This document shows positions 52,224 to 60,391 of a DNA stretch of 64,000 nt, piece by piece (position 1 is the first letter of the stretch; each line of letters opens with the position of its first letter). The position numbers and the translations under genes are program-made. This stretch comes from DASUBV01 sp036501025 (GTDB lineage Bacteria > Actinomycetota > Actinomycetes > Streptosporangiales > Streptosporangiaceae), in the NCBI GenBank assembly GCA_036501025.1, contig DASYBB010000143.1, positions 20,410 through 84,409 of the forward strand, given 5' to 3'. The notes under the pieces were generated by a model. The model had not been told where the DNA came from. It did not search any database and saw only the letters and a list, made by a program, of their open reading frames with translations.

Positions 52224-53048
52224 ATGAACCTGACGCGGCTGATGGTGCTGGGCACCCTGGCCAGCCACGGCCCGCAGCACGGCCACCAGATCCGCCGCAC
52301 GGCCGAGGTGACCAACGTCGGCGAGTGGGGCGGGGTGAGCGTGGGCGCGCTCTACCGCGAGCTGAAGGTGATGGCAGGCGAGGGGCTGGTCAGCGAGCTC
52401 CGGACCGAGCAGGTCGGCCGCCGGCCGGCCCGGACGGTGTACGCCGTGACCGACCAGGGCCGGGTGGAGCTGTCGATGCTGCGCGAGCGCGCCATCCGGG
52501 ACCTGCGCCCCGGGCCGGACCCGATCGGCGTGGCGCTGACCTTCTCCGGCCTCGGCGACGACCCGGAGGAGCTCGCGAGCTGGATGGCCGCCCGGCGCGA
52601 CATGCTGGCCGTGGGCCTGCGCGAGATCTCGGCTGACCGGGAGCGGCTGCTGGCCAAGGGCTACATCACCCCGCTGGTCGCCACCGTGATGCGCCGGTCC
52701 GAGCTCATGATCGAGGGCGAGCTGCGCTGGCACGAGGAGTTCAGCCAGGTAGTGAGCCAGGCCTCGGCCGGGCCGCCGGCCGCGCTCACGACCGGCGCCG
52801 AGAACGGCGCCGTCCAGGCCGGCCGCCACCGCCCCGAGCCGCCCGACAAGGCCGCGCCCGCCAGTGCCAGGCCCAGCAGCGCCGAGCTGCCCGCCAGCGC
52901 TGAGCAGCCCGCCAGCGCTGAGCAGCCCGCCGGCGCCAAGGCCGCCGGCGCTGAGCAGCCCGCCGGCGCCAAGGCCGCCCGCGCCAAGCCCGCCGGCAGC
53001 AGCCAGCCCCCCGCCAGCCACCAAACCAGCAACAGCCGCCCCGGCTGA
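52224..53048 (+). CDS. PadR-family regulator with repetitive Ala/Pro/Lys tail
   Basis: 274 residues. The PadR winged helix is at the N-terminus (RLMVLGTLASHGPQHGHQIR, VGALYRELKVMAGEGLVSEL, RTVYAVTDQGRVEL), followed by a helical Vir_act_alpha_C-like domain to about 180. The last 90 residues are low complexity with repeated PASAEQ and PAGAKAAGAEQ units, resembling histone H1-like basic tails. It precedes a DrrAB-like ABC exporter by 119 bases and probably represses both itself and the exporter. Similar palindromes lie at both promoters' positions. Confidence 0.9.
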   Translation: MNLTRLMVLGTLASHGPQHGHQIRRTAEVTNVGEWGGVSVGALYRELKVMAGEGLVSELRTEQVGRRPARTVYAVTDQGRVELSMLRERAIRDLRPGPDPIGVALTFSGLGDDPEELASWMAARRDMLAVGLREISADRERLLAKGYITPLVATVMRRSELMIEGELRWHEEFSQVVSQASAGPPAALTTGAENGAVQAGRHRPEPPDKAAPASARPSSAELPASAEQPASAEQPAGAKAAGAEQPAGAKAARAKPAGSSQPPASHQTSNSRPG

Positions 53049-53102
53049 CCCCCGGCGCCGCCGACCACCCGGGCACGCGAGCGCCCGGGATCCAGCCCCC
53101 CA

Positions 53103-53140
53103 TTGAGATATTACTCAACCAGACTCAAGATAGTACTCAA
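53103..53140. promoter_or_regulatory. Repeated CTCAA elements before the ABC exporter
   Basis: TTGAGATATTACTCAA (53103-53118) is an inverted repeat with 5-bp arms. ATATTACTCAA (53108-53118) and ATAGTACTCAA (53130-53140) are direct repeats 22 bp apart, two helical turns. The AT-rich zone 28 bases before the exporter ATPase start is a likely promoter and operator region. Confidence 0.5.
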
Positions 53141-53167
53141 ACTGCATCACCACATGAGGGACTGACT

Positions 53168-54193
53168 ATGGCGATCATCGAGGCCACCGGCCTGACCAGG
53201 GTCTTCACCAGCCGCCGACGGCAGGTCGAGGCCGTGCGCGGCGTCGACATCACCGTCAGCCCTGGCGAGATCGTCGGCTTCCTCGGGCCGAACGGAGCGG
53301 GCAAGACGACCACGCTGCGGATGCTGACGACGCTGCTGAAGCCGACGTCAGGGCACGCGACCGTGGCCGGGGCCGACCTGCTGCGTGACCCGCTGGGCGT
53401 ACGCCGCCGGATCGGCTACGTCGCGCAGGCCATCGGGGAGACGGCGGGCGGCTCCGACCCGAACTCCACCGTCGCCGAGGAACTGCAGATCCAGAGCCAG
53501 GTCTACCGGATCCCCGCAGCGCAGGCCGCGAGCCGGACCCGCCTGCTGACCGAGAAGCTCGAGCTGGGCGGGCTGCAGGACCGCCTGTGCAAGACCCTGT
53601 CCGGCGGCCAGCGCCGCCGCCTGGACATCGCGCTCGGGCTGGTGCACTCCCCCGGCCTTATCTTCATGGACGAGCCGACCACCGGCCTGGACCCGCAGAG
53701 CCGCAGCAACCTGTGGGATCACATCCGGTCGCTGCGCGCGGAGCTGGGCACGACGATCTTCCTGACCACCCATTACCTGGACGAGGCCGACGCGCTGTGC
53801 GACCGGGTGCTGATCATCGACCACGGGAAGATCATCGCCGAGGGCGTCCCCGACGCGCTGAAGCGGCGCGTCTCCGGCGACATCGCCACGCTCCGGCTGG
53901 AGGACGGGCCCCAGGCCGCCCGCGACCTGCTGGCCGGGCACCCGGCCGTCCGCGAGGTGACCGTGGACGGGCCGTCGATCCGGCTCAGCGTCGATCAGGG
54001 CGAGCACGCGCTGCCCGGGCTGCTGCGCATCCTCGACGACGCGGGCCTGCGCCTGGCGTCGATCCAGCTCGCCCGGCCCACCCTCGACGACGTGTTCCTC
54101 ACCCTGACCGGGCGCTCGCTGCGCGACGACTCCCAGCAGGCCCCCGCGCCCGGCCCCGAGCACGAGGCCGGGCTGGCCCCGGCGGCCCGCTAG
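53168..54193 (+). CDS. DrrA-like ABC exporter ATP-binding protein
   Basis: 341 residues. Walker A GPNGAGKTTTLRMLTTLLKP, signature LSGGQRRRLDIALGLVHSP, Walker B LIFMDEPTTGLDPQSR and H-loop TTHYLDEADALCDR place it with the daunorubicin-resistance DrrA group that drives ABC-2 type exporters. The C-terminal 90 residues match the DrrA regulatory tail (RPTLDDVFLTLTGRSLRDD). The permease gene follows 43 bases later. Substrate unknown; drug or lipid export is likely. Confidence 0.94.
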   Translation: MAIIEATGLTRVFTSRRRQVEAVRGVDITVSPGEIVGFLGPNGAGKTTTLRMLTTLLKPTSGHATVAGADLLRDPLGVRRRIGYVAQAIGETAGGSDPNSTVAEELQIQSQVYRIPAAQAASRTRLLTEKLELGGLQDRLCKTLSGGQRRRLDIALGLVHSPGLIFMDEPTTGLDPQSRSNLWDHIRSLRAELGTTIFLTTHYLDEADALCDRVLIIDHGKIIAEGVPDALKRRVSGDIATLRLEDGPQAARDLLAGHPAVREVTVDGPSIRLSVDQGEHALPGLLRILDDAGLRLASIQLARPTLDDVFLTLTGRSLRDDSQQAPAPGPEHEAGLAPAAR

Positions 54194-54236
54194 CGCCCGT
54201 CCCCCGTACCGCTGACATCCCGAGAGAAGCGCTGAC

Positions 54237-55004
54237 ATGTCCTTTTTCCGCGACACCGCCCTGATCTTCCGCCGGCAGCTCCGCCTGTCGCTGCGCAACC
54301 CGGCCTGGGTCATCATCGGCCTCGTCCAGCCGGTCCTGTACCTGGTGTTCTTCGGACCGCTGCTGACGAAGGTGGCGGCCGGCGGCCTGGCCGGCTTCCC
54401 GCCCGGCAACTCCTACAGCTTCTTCGTGCCCGGCCTGCTGATCCAGCTCGGCCTGTTCGGCGCGGCCTTCGTCGGCTTCTCGATCATCTCGGACTGGCGC
54501 GCCGGGGTCATCGAGCGGTTCCGCGTGACGCCCGTCAGCCGCCTGGCCCTGCTGGCCGGCCGGGTGCTGCGCGACGTGGTGACGCTGCTCGTCCAGGCCG
54601 CCGTCCTGATCCTGGCCGGGGTGGCGTTCGGCCTGCGGGCACCGCTGGCCGGCGTGCTCATCGGGCTCGGCTTCATCGCGGTCGTGGCGGTCAGCCTGTC
54701 GGCCCTGTCCTACACCGTCGGGCTGGTGCTGAAGAGCGAGGACGCGCTCGCCCCGCTCATCAACATGATCGTCGTGCCGCTGACCCTGCTGTCGGGCATC
54801 ATGCTGCCGCTGACCCTCGGGCCGGGCTGGCTGCAGGACATCGCGCGGGCCACCCCGTTCCGCTACATCATCAACGCGATGCGCGAGGCCTTCCAGGGCG
54901 TCTACGCCACCACCATCATGCTGGAGGGCGCGTGCGTCGCGGCCGGGCTGGCCGCGATCTGCCTGTGGGCCGCCTCCCGCGCCTTCGTCCGCGAGAACGC
55001 CTAG
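54237..55004 (+). CDS. DrrB-like ABC-2 type permease
   Basis: 255 residues with six predicted membrane helices. The N-terminal LSLRNPAWVIIGLVQPVLYL and the central DWRAGVIERFRVTPVSRLAL segment are typical of ABC-2 permeases, as is the late NMIVVPLTLLSGIMLPLTLG. It makes the channel driven by the DrrA-like ATPase just upstream. A hairpin (55027-55054) follows. Confidence 0.93.
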   Translation: MSFFRDTALIFRRQLRLSLRNPAWVIIGLVQPVLYLVFFGPLLTKVAAGGLAGFPPGNSYSFFVPGLLIQLGLFGAAFVGFSIISDWRAGVIERFRVTPVSRLALLAGRVLRDVVTLLVQAAVLILAGVAFGLRAPLAGVLIGLGFIAVVAVSLSALSYTVGLVLKSEDALAPLINMIVVPLTLLSGIMLPLTLGPGWLQDIARATPFRYIINAMREAFQGVYATTIMLEGACVAAGLAAICLWAASRAFVRENA

Positions 55005-55026
55005 GCCGGCGCCCCGGACCGCAGGC

Positions 55027-55054
55027 CCGGCGGCGGCCGGCGACCAGCCGCCGG
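55027..55054. terminator. GC hairpin after the exporter operon
   Basis: CCGGCGGC (55027-55034) and GCCGCCGG (55047-55054), 12-base loop, between convergent genes; no U-tract. Confidence 0.55.
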
Positions 55055-55068
55055 CCCGCGGGCAGCGG

Positions 55069-55566
55069 CTACTTGATGCCGCGCTGGCGCAGGATGGCCT
55101 CGATCTCGCTCATGTCGTCGTCGGGGTCAGCCGGCTGGGCGGCCTTGCCCCGGGGGGCGGTCACGGCCGGCTGGGTGCCACGGGCCGTCTTGCCGCCCTG
55201 GCCGACGGCCTCATCCGCCCGGCCCTCCCGGCCCACCTTGCGGCGCTCGCGGGACTTGCGCCACCGCAGCAGCGGCAGGCCGCCGGAGACGGTGAACAGC
55301 AGCACCACGAGGGCCAGCACGATCACCCCGGCCCACGTCTTGGGCGAGAACACGAACGCCCCGGCGAAGCGGCCGATGGCCGACGCGATCCGGCCGATCA
55401 GCAGGACCGAGTTGGTCAGGTAGGCAACCAGCGGGATCAGCGACCAGGCGACGCCCCGCATCCCCGAGATGGCGCCCTTCTTGCGCCAGACGAGCCAGCT
55501 CGTGATCAGCCCGACGGCTGAGATGGCCACGCAGATCGCGCCGCCGACACTTAGCCAGGTACTCAT
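55069..55566 (-). CDS. Conserved membrane protein (Rv2120c-like position)
   Basis: 165 residues with about three membrane helices (about 5-26, 42-66, 75-100) and a charged cytoplasmic tail rich in Arg, Lys and Asp that ends in SEIEAILRQRGIK. It resembles the short integral membrane proteins found next to the Rv2119-like nuclease in actinobacteria. I cannot assign a function. It is transcribed alone or with the HAD gene upstream (81-base gap). Confidence 0.78.
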   Translation of the reverse strand: MSTWLSVGGAICVAISAVGLITSWLVWRKKGAISGMRGVAWSLIPLVAYLTNSVLLIGRIASAIGRFAGAFVFSPKTWAGVIVLALVVLLFTVSGGLPLLRWRKSRERRKVGREGRADEAVGQGGKTARGTQPAVTAPRGKAAQPADPDDDMSEIEAILRQRGIK

Positions 55567-55647
55567 GAGCGCCCCCTCCAGCTGGAATGCGGGCTCCTAC
55601 TCCACAGTACCCGGCCCGGTGCCGCCCGAGCGCGCACCGGGCGCCCC

Positions 55648-56349
55648 TCAGCGAGCCGCCACCAGGCCGGCCAGGACGGCCAGGCTCAGCTCGGTCAGCG
55701 AGCCCACCACCACCCGGCCGTCGGCCGGCGGGATCGGCACCAGGTTGGGCACCGCCACCGTCAGGCAGCCGGCCGCCTCGGCGGCGGCCACCCCGTTAGG
55801 CGAGTCCTCGAGCGCCGCGCTGCGCCGCGGGTCGGCGCCGAGGCGCTGCGCCGCCAGCAGGTAGGGCGCGGGGTCGGGCTTGGTCGCCGCGACGTCCTCG
55901 CCGCACACGGTGACCGGAAAGCTCACCTTGAGCTGTCGCAGCACCGCGGCCATGATGACCCGCTCCGACGAGGTCACCAGCGCGTGCGGGACGCCGGCGG
56001 CGGCCACCTCGCCCAGCAGCCGCAGCGCGCCGGGCAGGGCCGTGATCGGGCGGGTGCCCAGCAGCTCGACCATGCCCCCCACCATCCAGCCCGCGACCAC
56101 CGCCCGGCTCTGCGGGCGGGTGGCCCGGCCCAGCAGGTAGTCCAGCGTGCGATCCAGCGAGCCGCCGACCAGCTGCTCCTGGTCCCCCGGGCCCCAGTCG
56201 CCGCCGAGCCGGGCCATGACGGCGCTCTCGACCTCGAACCACAGCGGCTCGGTGTCGACGAGCAGCCCGTCCATGTCGAACATGACGGCCTGCAGCACGC
56301 CGCGGGCAGCGCCCGGAGCGTCGGCGAGCTCGGGCTGGGAATCAGGCAC
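55648..56349 (-). CDS. HAD-superfamily phosphatase/phosphoglucomutase-like hydrolase
   Basis: 233 residues. HAD motif I is MFDMDGLLVDTEPLW (nucleophile and acid Asp), motif II ALVTSSERV, motif III the Lys in VAATKPDPAPYLLAAQRL, motif IV ALEDSPNGVAAAEAAG. The helical cap sits between motifs I and II, as in the beta-phosphoglucomutase-like group that acts on small phosphate esters. The substrate is not evident. It is divergent from the PAC2 gene. Confidence 0.9.
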   Translation of the reverse strand: MPDSQPELADAPGAARGVLQAVMFDMDGLLVDTEPLWFEVESAVMARLGGDWGPGDQEQLVGGSLDRTLDYLLGRATRPQSRAVVAGWMVGGMVELLGTRPITALPGALRLLGEVAAAGVPHALVTSSERVIMAAVLRQLKVSFPVTVCGEDVAATKPDPAPYLLAAQRLGADPRRSAALEDSPNGVAAAEAAGCLTVAVPNLVPIPPADGRVVVGSLTELSLAVLAGLVAAR

Positions 56350-56608
56350 TCAAGTATCTTGCCGCAGGCCGGCGAGTGATCAGCACATTCCCGGGGCACC
56401 CGGCTCGCGGTCCGGCGGCCTGCGGTTCCTCGGATGAGCGGGGCGGCAAGGCTGACAGCACGGTTCGCGACATGATGTTCTCTATCCTAGGGCAGCGGGC
56501 CGGGCCGCCCCTGGCGCTAGCCTGGGTGCCGGGCCGCGGCCGGGGCCGGGCACGTAGGCTGGGACCACTCGCCTGAGGGACAGGCGGCCGCGAGGGAGGT
56601 GGCGGGCG

Positions 56609-57460
56609 ATCGACCTTGATCTCGATGCCATCGGCAAGCTCACCGCGCCGGCGCTGATCGCCGCGTTCGAGGGCTGGAACGACGCGGGCGAGGCCGCGAC
56701 CGCCGCCATCAATCACCTTGGGACCAGCTGGGACAGCAAGCCCATCGGCCAGGTCGATCCCGAGGACTTCTACGACTTCCAGGTGACCCGGCCCGTCATG
56801 GAGGTCACCGACGGCCAGACCGACCGGCTGGTATGGCCGACGACCCGGCTCAGCGTGGCCCGCCCGGCGGGCCTCAACCGTGACCTGGTGCTGGTGAACG
56901 GCATCGAGCCGAACATGCGGTGGCGGGGCTTCAGCACCGAGCTGGTCACGGCCTTCGCCGAGCTCGACGTGGAGATCGTGATCCTGCTCGGCGCGCTGCT
57001 GGCGGACTCCCCGCATACCCGGCCGGTGCAGGTCACCGCCGCGGCCTCGGACTCCGGGCTGGCCGACCGGCTGCACCTGGAGTCGGTGGACTACAAGGGC
57101 CCGACCGGGATCGTGGGCGTGCTCCAGCAGGCCTGCGCCACGGCCGGCATCCCGGCCGTCTCACTGTGGGCCTCGGTCCCGCACTACGTGGCCCAGCCGC
57201 CCAGCCCGAAGGCCACGCTGGCGCTGCTACACGGCGTCGAGGACATCCTGGACCTCTCACTGCCGCTGGCCGAGCTGCCCGACGAGGCCCGGGCGTGGGA
57301 GCGCGGCGTGGACGAGCTGGCCGAGCAGGACTCGGAGGTCGCGGATTACGTCCGGACCCTCGAGGAGGCCAAGGACGCCACCGACCTGCCCGAGGCCAGC
57401 GGCGACGCGATCGCCCGCGAGTTCGAGCGGTACCTGCGCCGCCGCGGCGACACCGGCTGA
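56609..57460 (+). CDS. PAC2-family protein with no canonical start codon
   Basis: 283 residues if translation begins at ATC 56609. The frame is open from 56558 and contains family sequence from the start (IDLDLDAIGKLTAPALIAAF, then EGWNDAGEAA), but the first ATG/GTG in frame is GTG 56783, which would remove the conserved EGWNDAG region. GAGGGAGG (56592-56599) lies 9 bases before the ATC, as a true ribosome-binding site would. A GTG at 56599 is one base out of frame. Either a rare ATC start or a one-base frameshift applies. PAC2 proteins resemble proteasome-assembly chaperones; M. tuberculosis Rv2125 is the counterpart. Confidence 0.8.
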   Translation: MDLDLDAIGKLTAPALIAAFEGWNDAGEAATAAINHLGTSWDSKPIGQVDPEDFYDFQVTRPVMEVTDGQTDRLVWPTTRLSVARPAGLNRDLVLVNGIEPNMRWRGFSTELVTAFAELDVEIVILLGALLADSPHTRPVQVTAAASDSGLADRLHLESVDYKGPTGIVGVLQQACATAGIPAVSLWASVPHYVAQPPSPKATLALLHGVEDILDLSLPLAELPDEARAWERGVDELAEQDSEVADYVRTLEEAKDATDLPEASGDAIAREFERYLRRRGDTG

Positions 57461-57505
57461 GCAGGACCCCAGGAGCCAGCGCGCCAGGCGGGCGGGAGCC
57501 GCTGC

Positions 57506-58312
57506 CTAGACCGGCGGCCAGGGGACGGCGGGCCAGTCGGCGGGCGGGTACGGGTGGACCTTGTGCTCGATCAGCAGCTCGACCCGGTCGCGGGTGGCCT
57601 GCAGCTCCCCGGCGGTGAGCCACTGCGACAGCTCGGCGGCCAGCGCGCCCCCGTCGGCCAGGGTCTCGCTCAGGTGCTGGAGCGCGGCCATGGCCCGCCC
57701 CGGCAGCCGCTTGCCGCGCCACTGCCACAGCACGGTCCGGAGCTTGTAGTCGTCCGAGAAGCAGACCCCGTGGTCGCAGCCGTACAGGTGCCCGTCCTTG
57801 GCCGGGAGCAGGTGGCCGATCTTGCGGTCGGCGTTGTTGATGACGGCGTCGAACACCGCCATCTGGCGCAGCGCCGGGTCGTCGGTGCGGTGGGCCAGCG
57901 CGACCAGGTCCAGGGCCGGGTCGATGTCGATCCACAGCTGGCACATGCCAGGCCCGTAGGGACCCTCGCGGTACACCGTGGGCGGGACCACGTTGAAGCC
58001 CCCGGCGCGCGACACCGCGTACGCCGCGACCTCGCGGCCGGCCAGCGTCCCCTCCGGGAAGTCCCACAGCGGGCGCTCCCCCGCGACCGGCTTGTACACG
58101 CAGGACGCCTCGCCGCCCTCGCCCCGCACGCTGCAGAACATGGTGACGTTGGAGGCGTCGACCAGGCGGCCCTCGACCTCGATCTCGCCGGCGACGAGCA
58201 GGTCCAGGGCGGCCTGCTCGGCGGCGCGCCGGGCCGGCCCGCCGCCCGCCGCCCGGGCGCCGTCCTCCGGCGCGCCCTCGCCGGGGCGGCCCGCCAGCCC
58301 GGCGTCAGCCAT
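57506..58312 (-). CDS. SCO1664-family protein (PI3/4-kinase-like fold)
   Basis: 268 residues. The family is related by fold to phosphatidylinositol 3/4-kinases: a nucleotide-binding CVYKPVAGERPLWDFPEGTL with Lys, then FDAVINNADRKIGHLL (catalytic-loop-like Asn-Asp-Arg) and LYGCDHGVCFSDDYKLRTV (metal-binding Asp). The residues needed for phosphotransfer seem present, but the substrate is unknown. Its start overlaps the upstream DUF3090 gene by 8 bp. This pair and the phosphomutase gene form a conserved actinobacterial trio (Rv2133c-Rv2135c in M. tuberculosis). Confidence 0.88.
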   Translation of the reverse strand: MADAGLAGRPGEGAPEDGARAAGGGPARRAAEQAALDLLVAGEIEVEGRLVDASNVTMFCSVRGEGGEASCVYKPVAGERPLWDFPEGTLAGREVAAYAVSRAGGFNVVPPTVYREGPYGPGMCQLWIDIDPALDLVALAHRTDDPALRQMAVFDAVINNADRKIGHLLPAKDGHLYGCDHGVCFSDDYKLRTVLWQWRGKRLPGRAMAALQHLSETLADGGALAAELSQWLTAGELQATRDRVELLIEHKVHPYPPADWPAVPWPPV

Positions 58313-58865
58313 GCCCCGCCCGGTGCCCGTTCTGCCGCGGGCACACGTGCCCCGCCGGGTCCAGCGGCAGCCCGCACAGCGGGCACGGCGGCCGGCCGGC
58401 GCTGACGACCTGCAGCGCCCGCCGGGAGAACGCGCGGGCGGCGGCCGGCGACAGGCGCACCCGCAGTACGGCCGGCCCGTCCTCGGGGACCTCCTCAGTC
58501 AGCGGCTCGACCGGCTCCTCCGACTCCTCCTGGGCCTCGATGATGACCCGGTCATCCTCGTGATCCCAGGCCAGGGCGATGGCGCCGACCCGGAACTCCT
58601 CCATCAGCGGCAGGTCCAGCGGGCCGTCGTCGGAGAGCGCGGTGGGCGCGGACGCCGGGACCGCCGCGGCCCCGCCGGTCCGCCGCAGCACCTCGTCCAG
58701 AAGCTCGTCGAGGCGCTCGGCCAGCTGGCTGACCTGCCCCTTCTCGAGGGCAACGCTGGTTGTCCTGCCGCCGCCGCTGGCCTGCAGGTAGAACGCGCGC
58801 TCCCCTGGCTGGCCGACGGTCCCCGCGATAAACCGCTCCGGCGGGTCGTACGAATAGACCGGCAT
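58305..58865 (-). CDS. DUF3090-family protein with C-terminal zinc ribbon
   Basis: 186 residues. The N-terminus (VYSYDPPERFIAGTVGQPGE, RAFYLQASGGGRTTSVALEK) is the DUF3090 signature. The C-terminus has CPLCG and HVCPRQNGH, a probable Cys/His zinc ribbon. It is sandwiched between the phosphomutase-like and SCO1664-like genes with a 4-base gap and an 8-bp overlap. Function unknown; the tight linkage suggests the three act together. Confidence 0.9.
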   Translation of the reverse strand: MPVYSYDPPERFIAGTVGQPGERAFYLQASGGGRTTSVALEKGQVSQLAERLDELLDEVLRRTGGAAAVPASAPTALSDDGPLDLPLMEEFRVGAIALAWDHEDDRVIIEAQEESEEPVEPLTEEVPEDGPAVLRVRLSPAAARAFSRRALQVVSAGRPPCPLCGLPLDPAGHVCPRQNGHRAGHG

Positions 58866-58869
58866 GAAC

Positions 58870-59574
58870 CTATCCTCCCGCGCCGCCGCCTACCTGCGCG
58901 TCCGCCACGTGCCGGGCTGATGCCCCGGACACCTTCTTGTCTGGTCTCTTCAGGCTGGTCACGTCCCCGCCGGTGTCATTCATCCGCAGCACGAAGGGGC
59001 GCAGCGGCGTGTAGCGGATGACGCTCAGCGAGCACGGGTCGACCTGGATGCGCTGGCACATATCCAGGTGCATGCCCAGGCTATCGGTGAGGATCGACTT
59101 GATCACATCGCCATGCGAGCAGACGACGTAGACCGCGTCCCGGCCGAGCCGCTGGTTCCAGTCGCGCAGCGCGCCGACCGCCCGCGCCTGCATCTCCACC
59201 ATGGACTCGCCGGCCGGGCCGGGGAAGCGCACCGCGCTCGGGTGCGCCTGCACCACCGGCCACAGCGGGTCCTTGGCCAGCTTGCGCAGCGGCTGGCCGG
59301 TCCAGTCCCCGTAGTGGCACTCCCCGACCCGCTCGTCGAGCTGCACCGGCAGGGCCGTGCCGTTCCGGGCGCGGGCGATCGCCTCGGCGGTCTCCCGGCA
59401 GCGGTCCAGCGGGCTGCTGACGATGGCGTCGATCGGCAGGCCGGCCAGCCGGGCGCCGACCGCGCTGGCCTGCGCCCGGCCCCGGTCGTCCAGGGAGATG
59501 CCCGGCGTCCAGCCCGTCAGCGCCGTTCCGGTGGACGCCGTCAGGCCGTGGCGCACTATGAGAACCAGGGTCAC
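58870..59574 (-). CDS. Histidine-phosphatase-family protein (MSMEG_4193-type phosphomutase-like)
   Basis: 234 residues. The phosphohistidine motif LIVRHGLTASTG is at the N-terminus and the second histidine lies in VYVVCSHGDVIKSIL, with VSSPLDRCRETAEAIA and an acidic DERVGECHYGDW between. These are the active-site parts of the phosphoglycerate-mutase-like family; most members in this subgroup are phosphatases or of unknown role. It leads the trio with DUF3090 and SCO1664-like genes. Confidence 0.9.
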   Translation of the reverse strand: MTLVLIVRHGLTASTGTALTGWTPGISLDDRGRAQASAVGARLAGLPIDAIVSSPLDRCRETAEAIARARNGTALPVQLDERVGECHYGDWTGQPLRKLAKDPLWPVVQAHPSAVRFPGPAGESMVEMQARAVGALRDWNQRLGRDAVYVVCSHGDVIKSILTDSLGMHLDMCQRIQVDPCSLSVIRYTPLRPFVLRMNDTGGDVTSLKRPDKKVSGASARHVADAQVGGGAGG

Positions 59575-59607
59575 CCGTTGACTCTAACGGCCGCTGCGCC
59601 AGCCCGG

Positions 59608-60372
59608 TCACGCGCCGGTCGCGTGCACTCCGCCGTCCACGTGGACGATCTCGCCGGTCGTCGCGGGGAACCAGTCCGACAGCAGCGCCACGCAGCCGCG
59701 GGCGGCCGCCTCGGCGTCGGACATGTTCCAGCCCAGCGGCGCCCGGCCGGACCAGACCCCCTCGAACCGGTCGAACCCCGGGATGCTGTTGGCGGCCACG
59801 GTCTTCAGCGGCCCGGCCGACACCAGGTTGACCCGGACGCCGCGCGGCCCGAGGTCGCGGGCCAGGTACCGGGACGTGGACTCCAGGGCGGCCTTGGCCA
59901 CGCCCATCCAGTCGTAGGACGGCCAGGCCACCGTCGCGTCGAAGTCCAGGCCGACAATCGCGCCGCCCCCGGTCATCAGCGGCAGCGCGGCCATGGCCAG
60001 CGCCTTGAGCGAGTACGCCGAGACCTGGACCGCGGTCGCCACGTCCGGCCACTCGGTGGCCAGGAAGTTGCCGCCCATCGCGGTGCCGGGCGCGAAGGCG
60101 ATTCCGTGCAGCACGCCGTCCAGGCCGTCCACGTGCTCGGACACCCGCTCGGCCAGCGAGCCCAGCTGGGCGGTGTCGGTCACGTCGAGCTCCAGCACCG
60201 GCGGCAGCGCCGGGAGGCGCTTGGCGATGCGCTGGACCAGGCTGAGCCGCCCGAAGCCGGTCAGCACGACCGTCGCGCCCTCCTGCTGGGCGATCCGGGC
60301 CACGTGGAAGGCGATCGAAGAGTCCGTCAGCACCCCGGTGACCAGGATCCGCTTGCCGGAAAGGATGCCCAT
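59608..60372 (-). CDS. fabI: Enoyl-[ACP] reductase FabI (InhA type)
   Basis: 254 residues from ATG 60372 (AAGGGAG upstream). ILVTGVLTDSSIAFHVARI is the nucleotide-binding start of the FabI/InhA group, and SYDWMGVAKAALESTSRYLA contains the Tyr-x-x-Met-x-x-x-Lys catalytic set. It makes the last NADH-dependent reduction in each round of type II fatty-acid synthesis. It follows fabG by 19 bases, the same pair as fabG1-inhA in mycobacteria. Confidence 0.94.
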   Translation of the reverse strand: MGILSGKRILVTGVLTDSSIAFHVARIAQQEGATVVLTGFGRLSLVQRIAKRLPALPPVLELDVTDTAQLGSLAERVSEHVDGLDGVLHGIAFAPGTAMGGNFLATEWPDVATAVQVSAYSLKALAMAALPLMTGGGAIVGLDFDATVAWPSYDWMGVAKAALESTSRYLARDLGPRGVRVNLVSAGPLKTVAANSIPGFDRFEGVWSGRAPLGWNMSDAEAAARGCVALLSDWFPATTGEIVHVDGGVHATGA

Positions 60373-60391
60373 CAGCTGCTCCCTTGCATTG

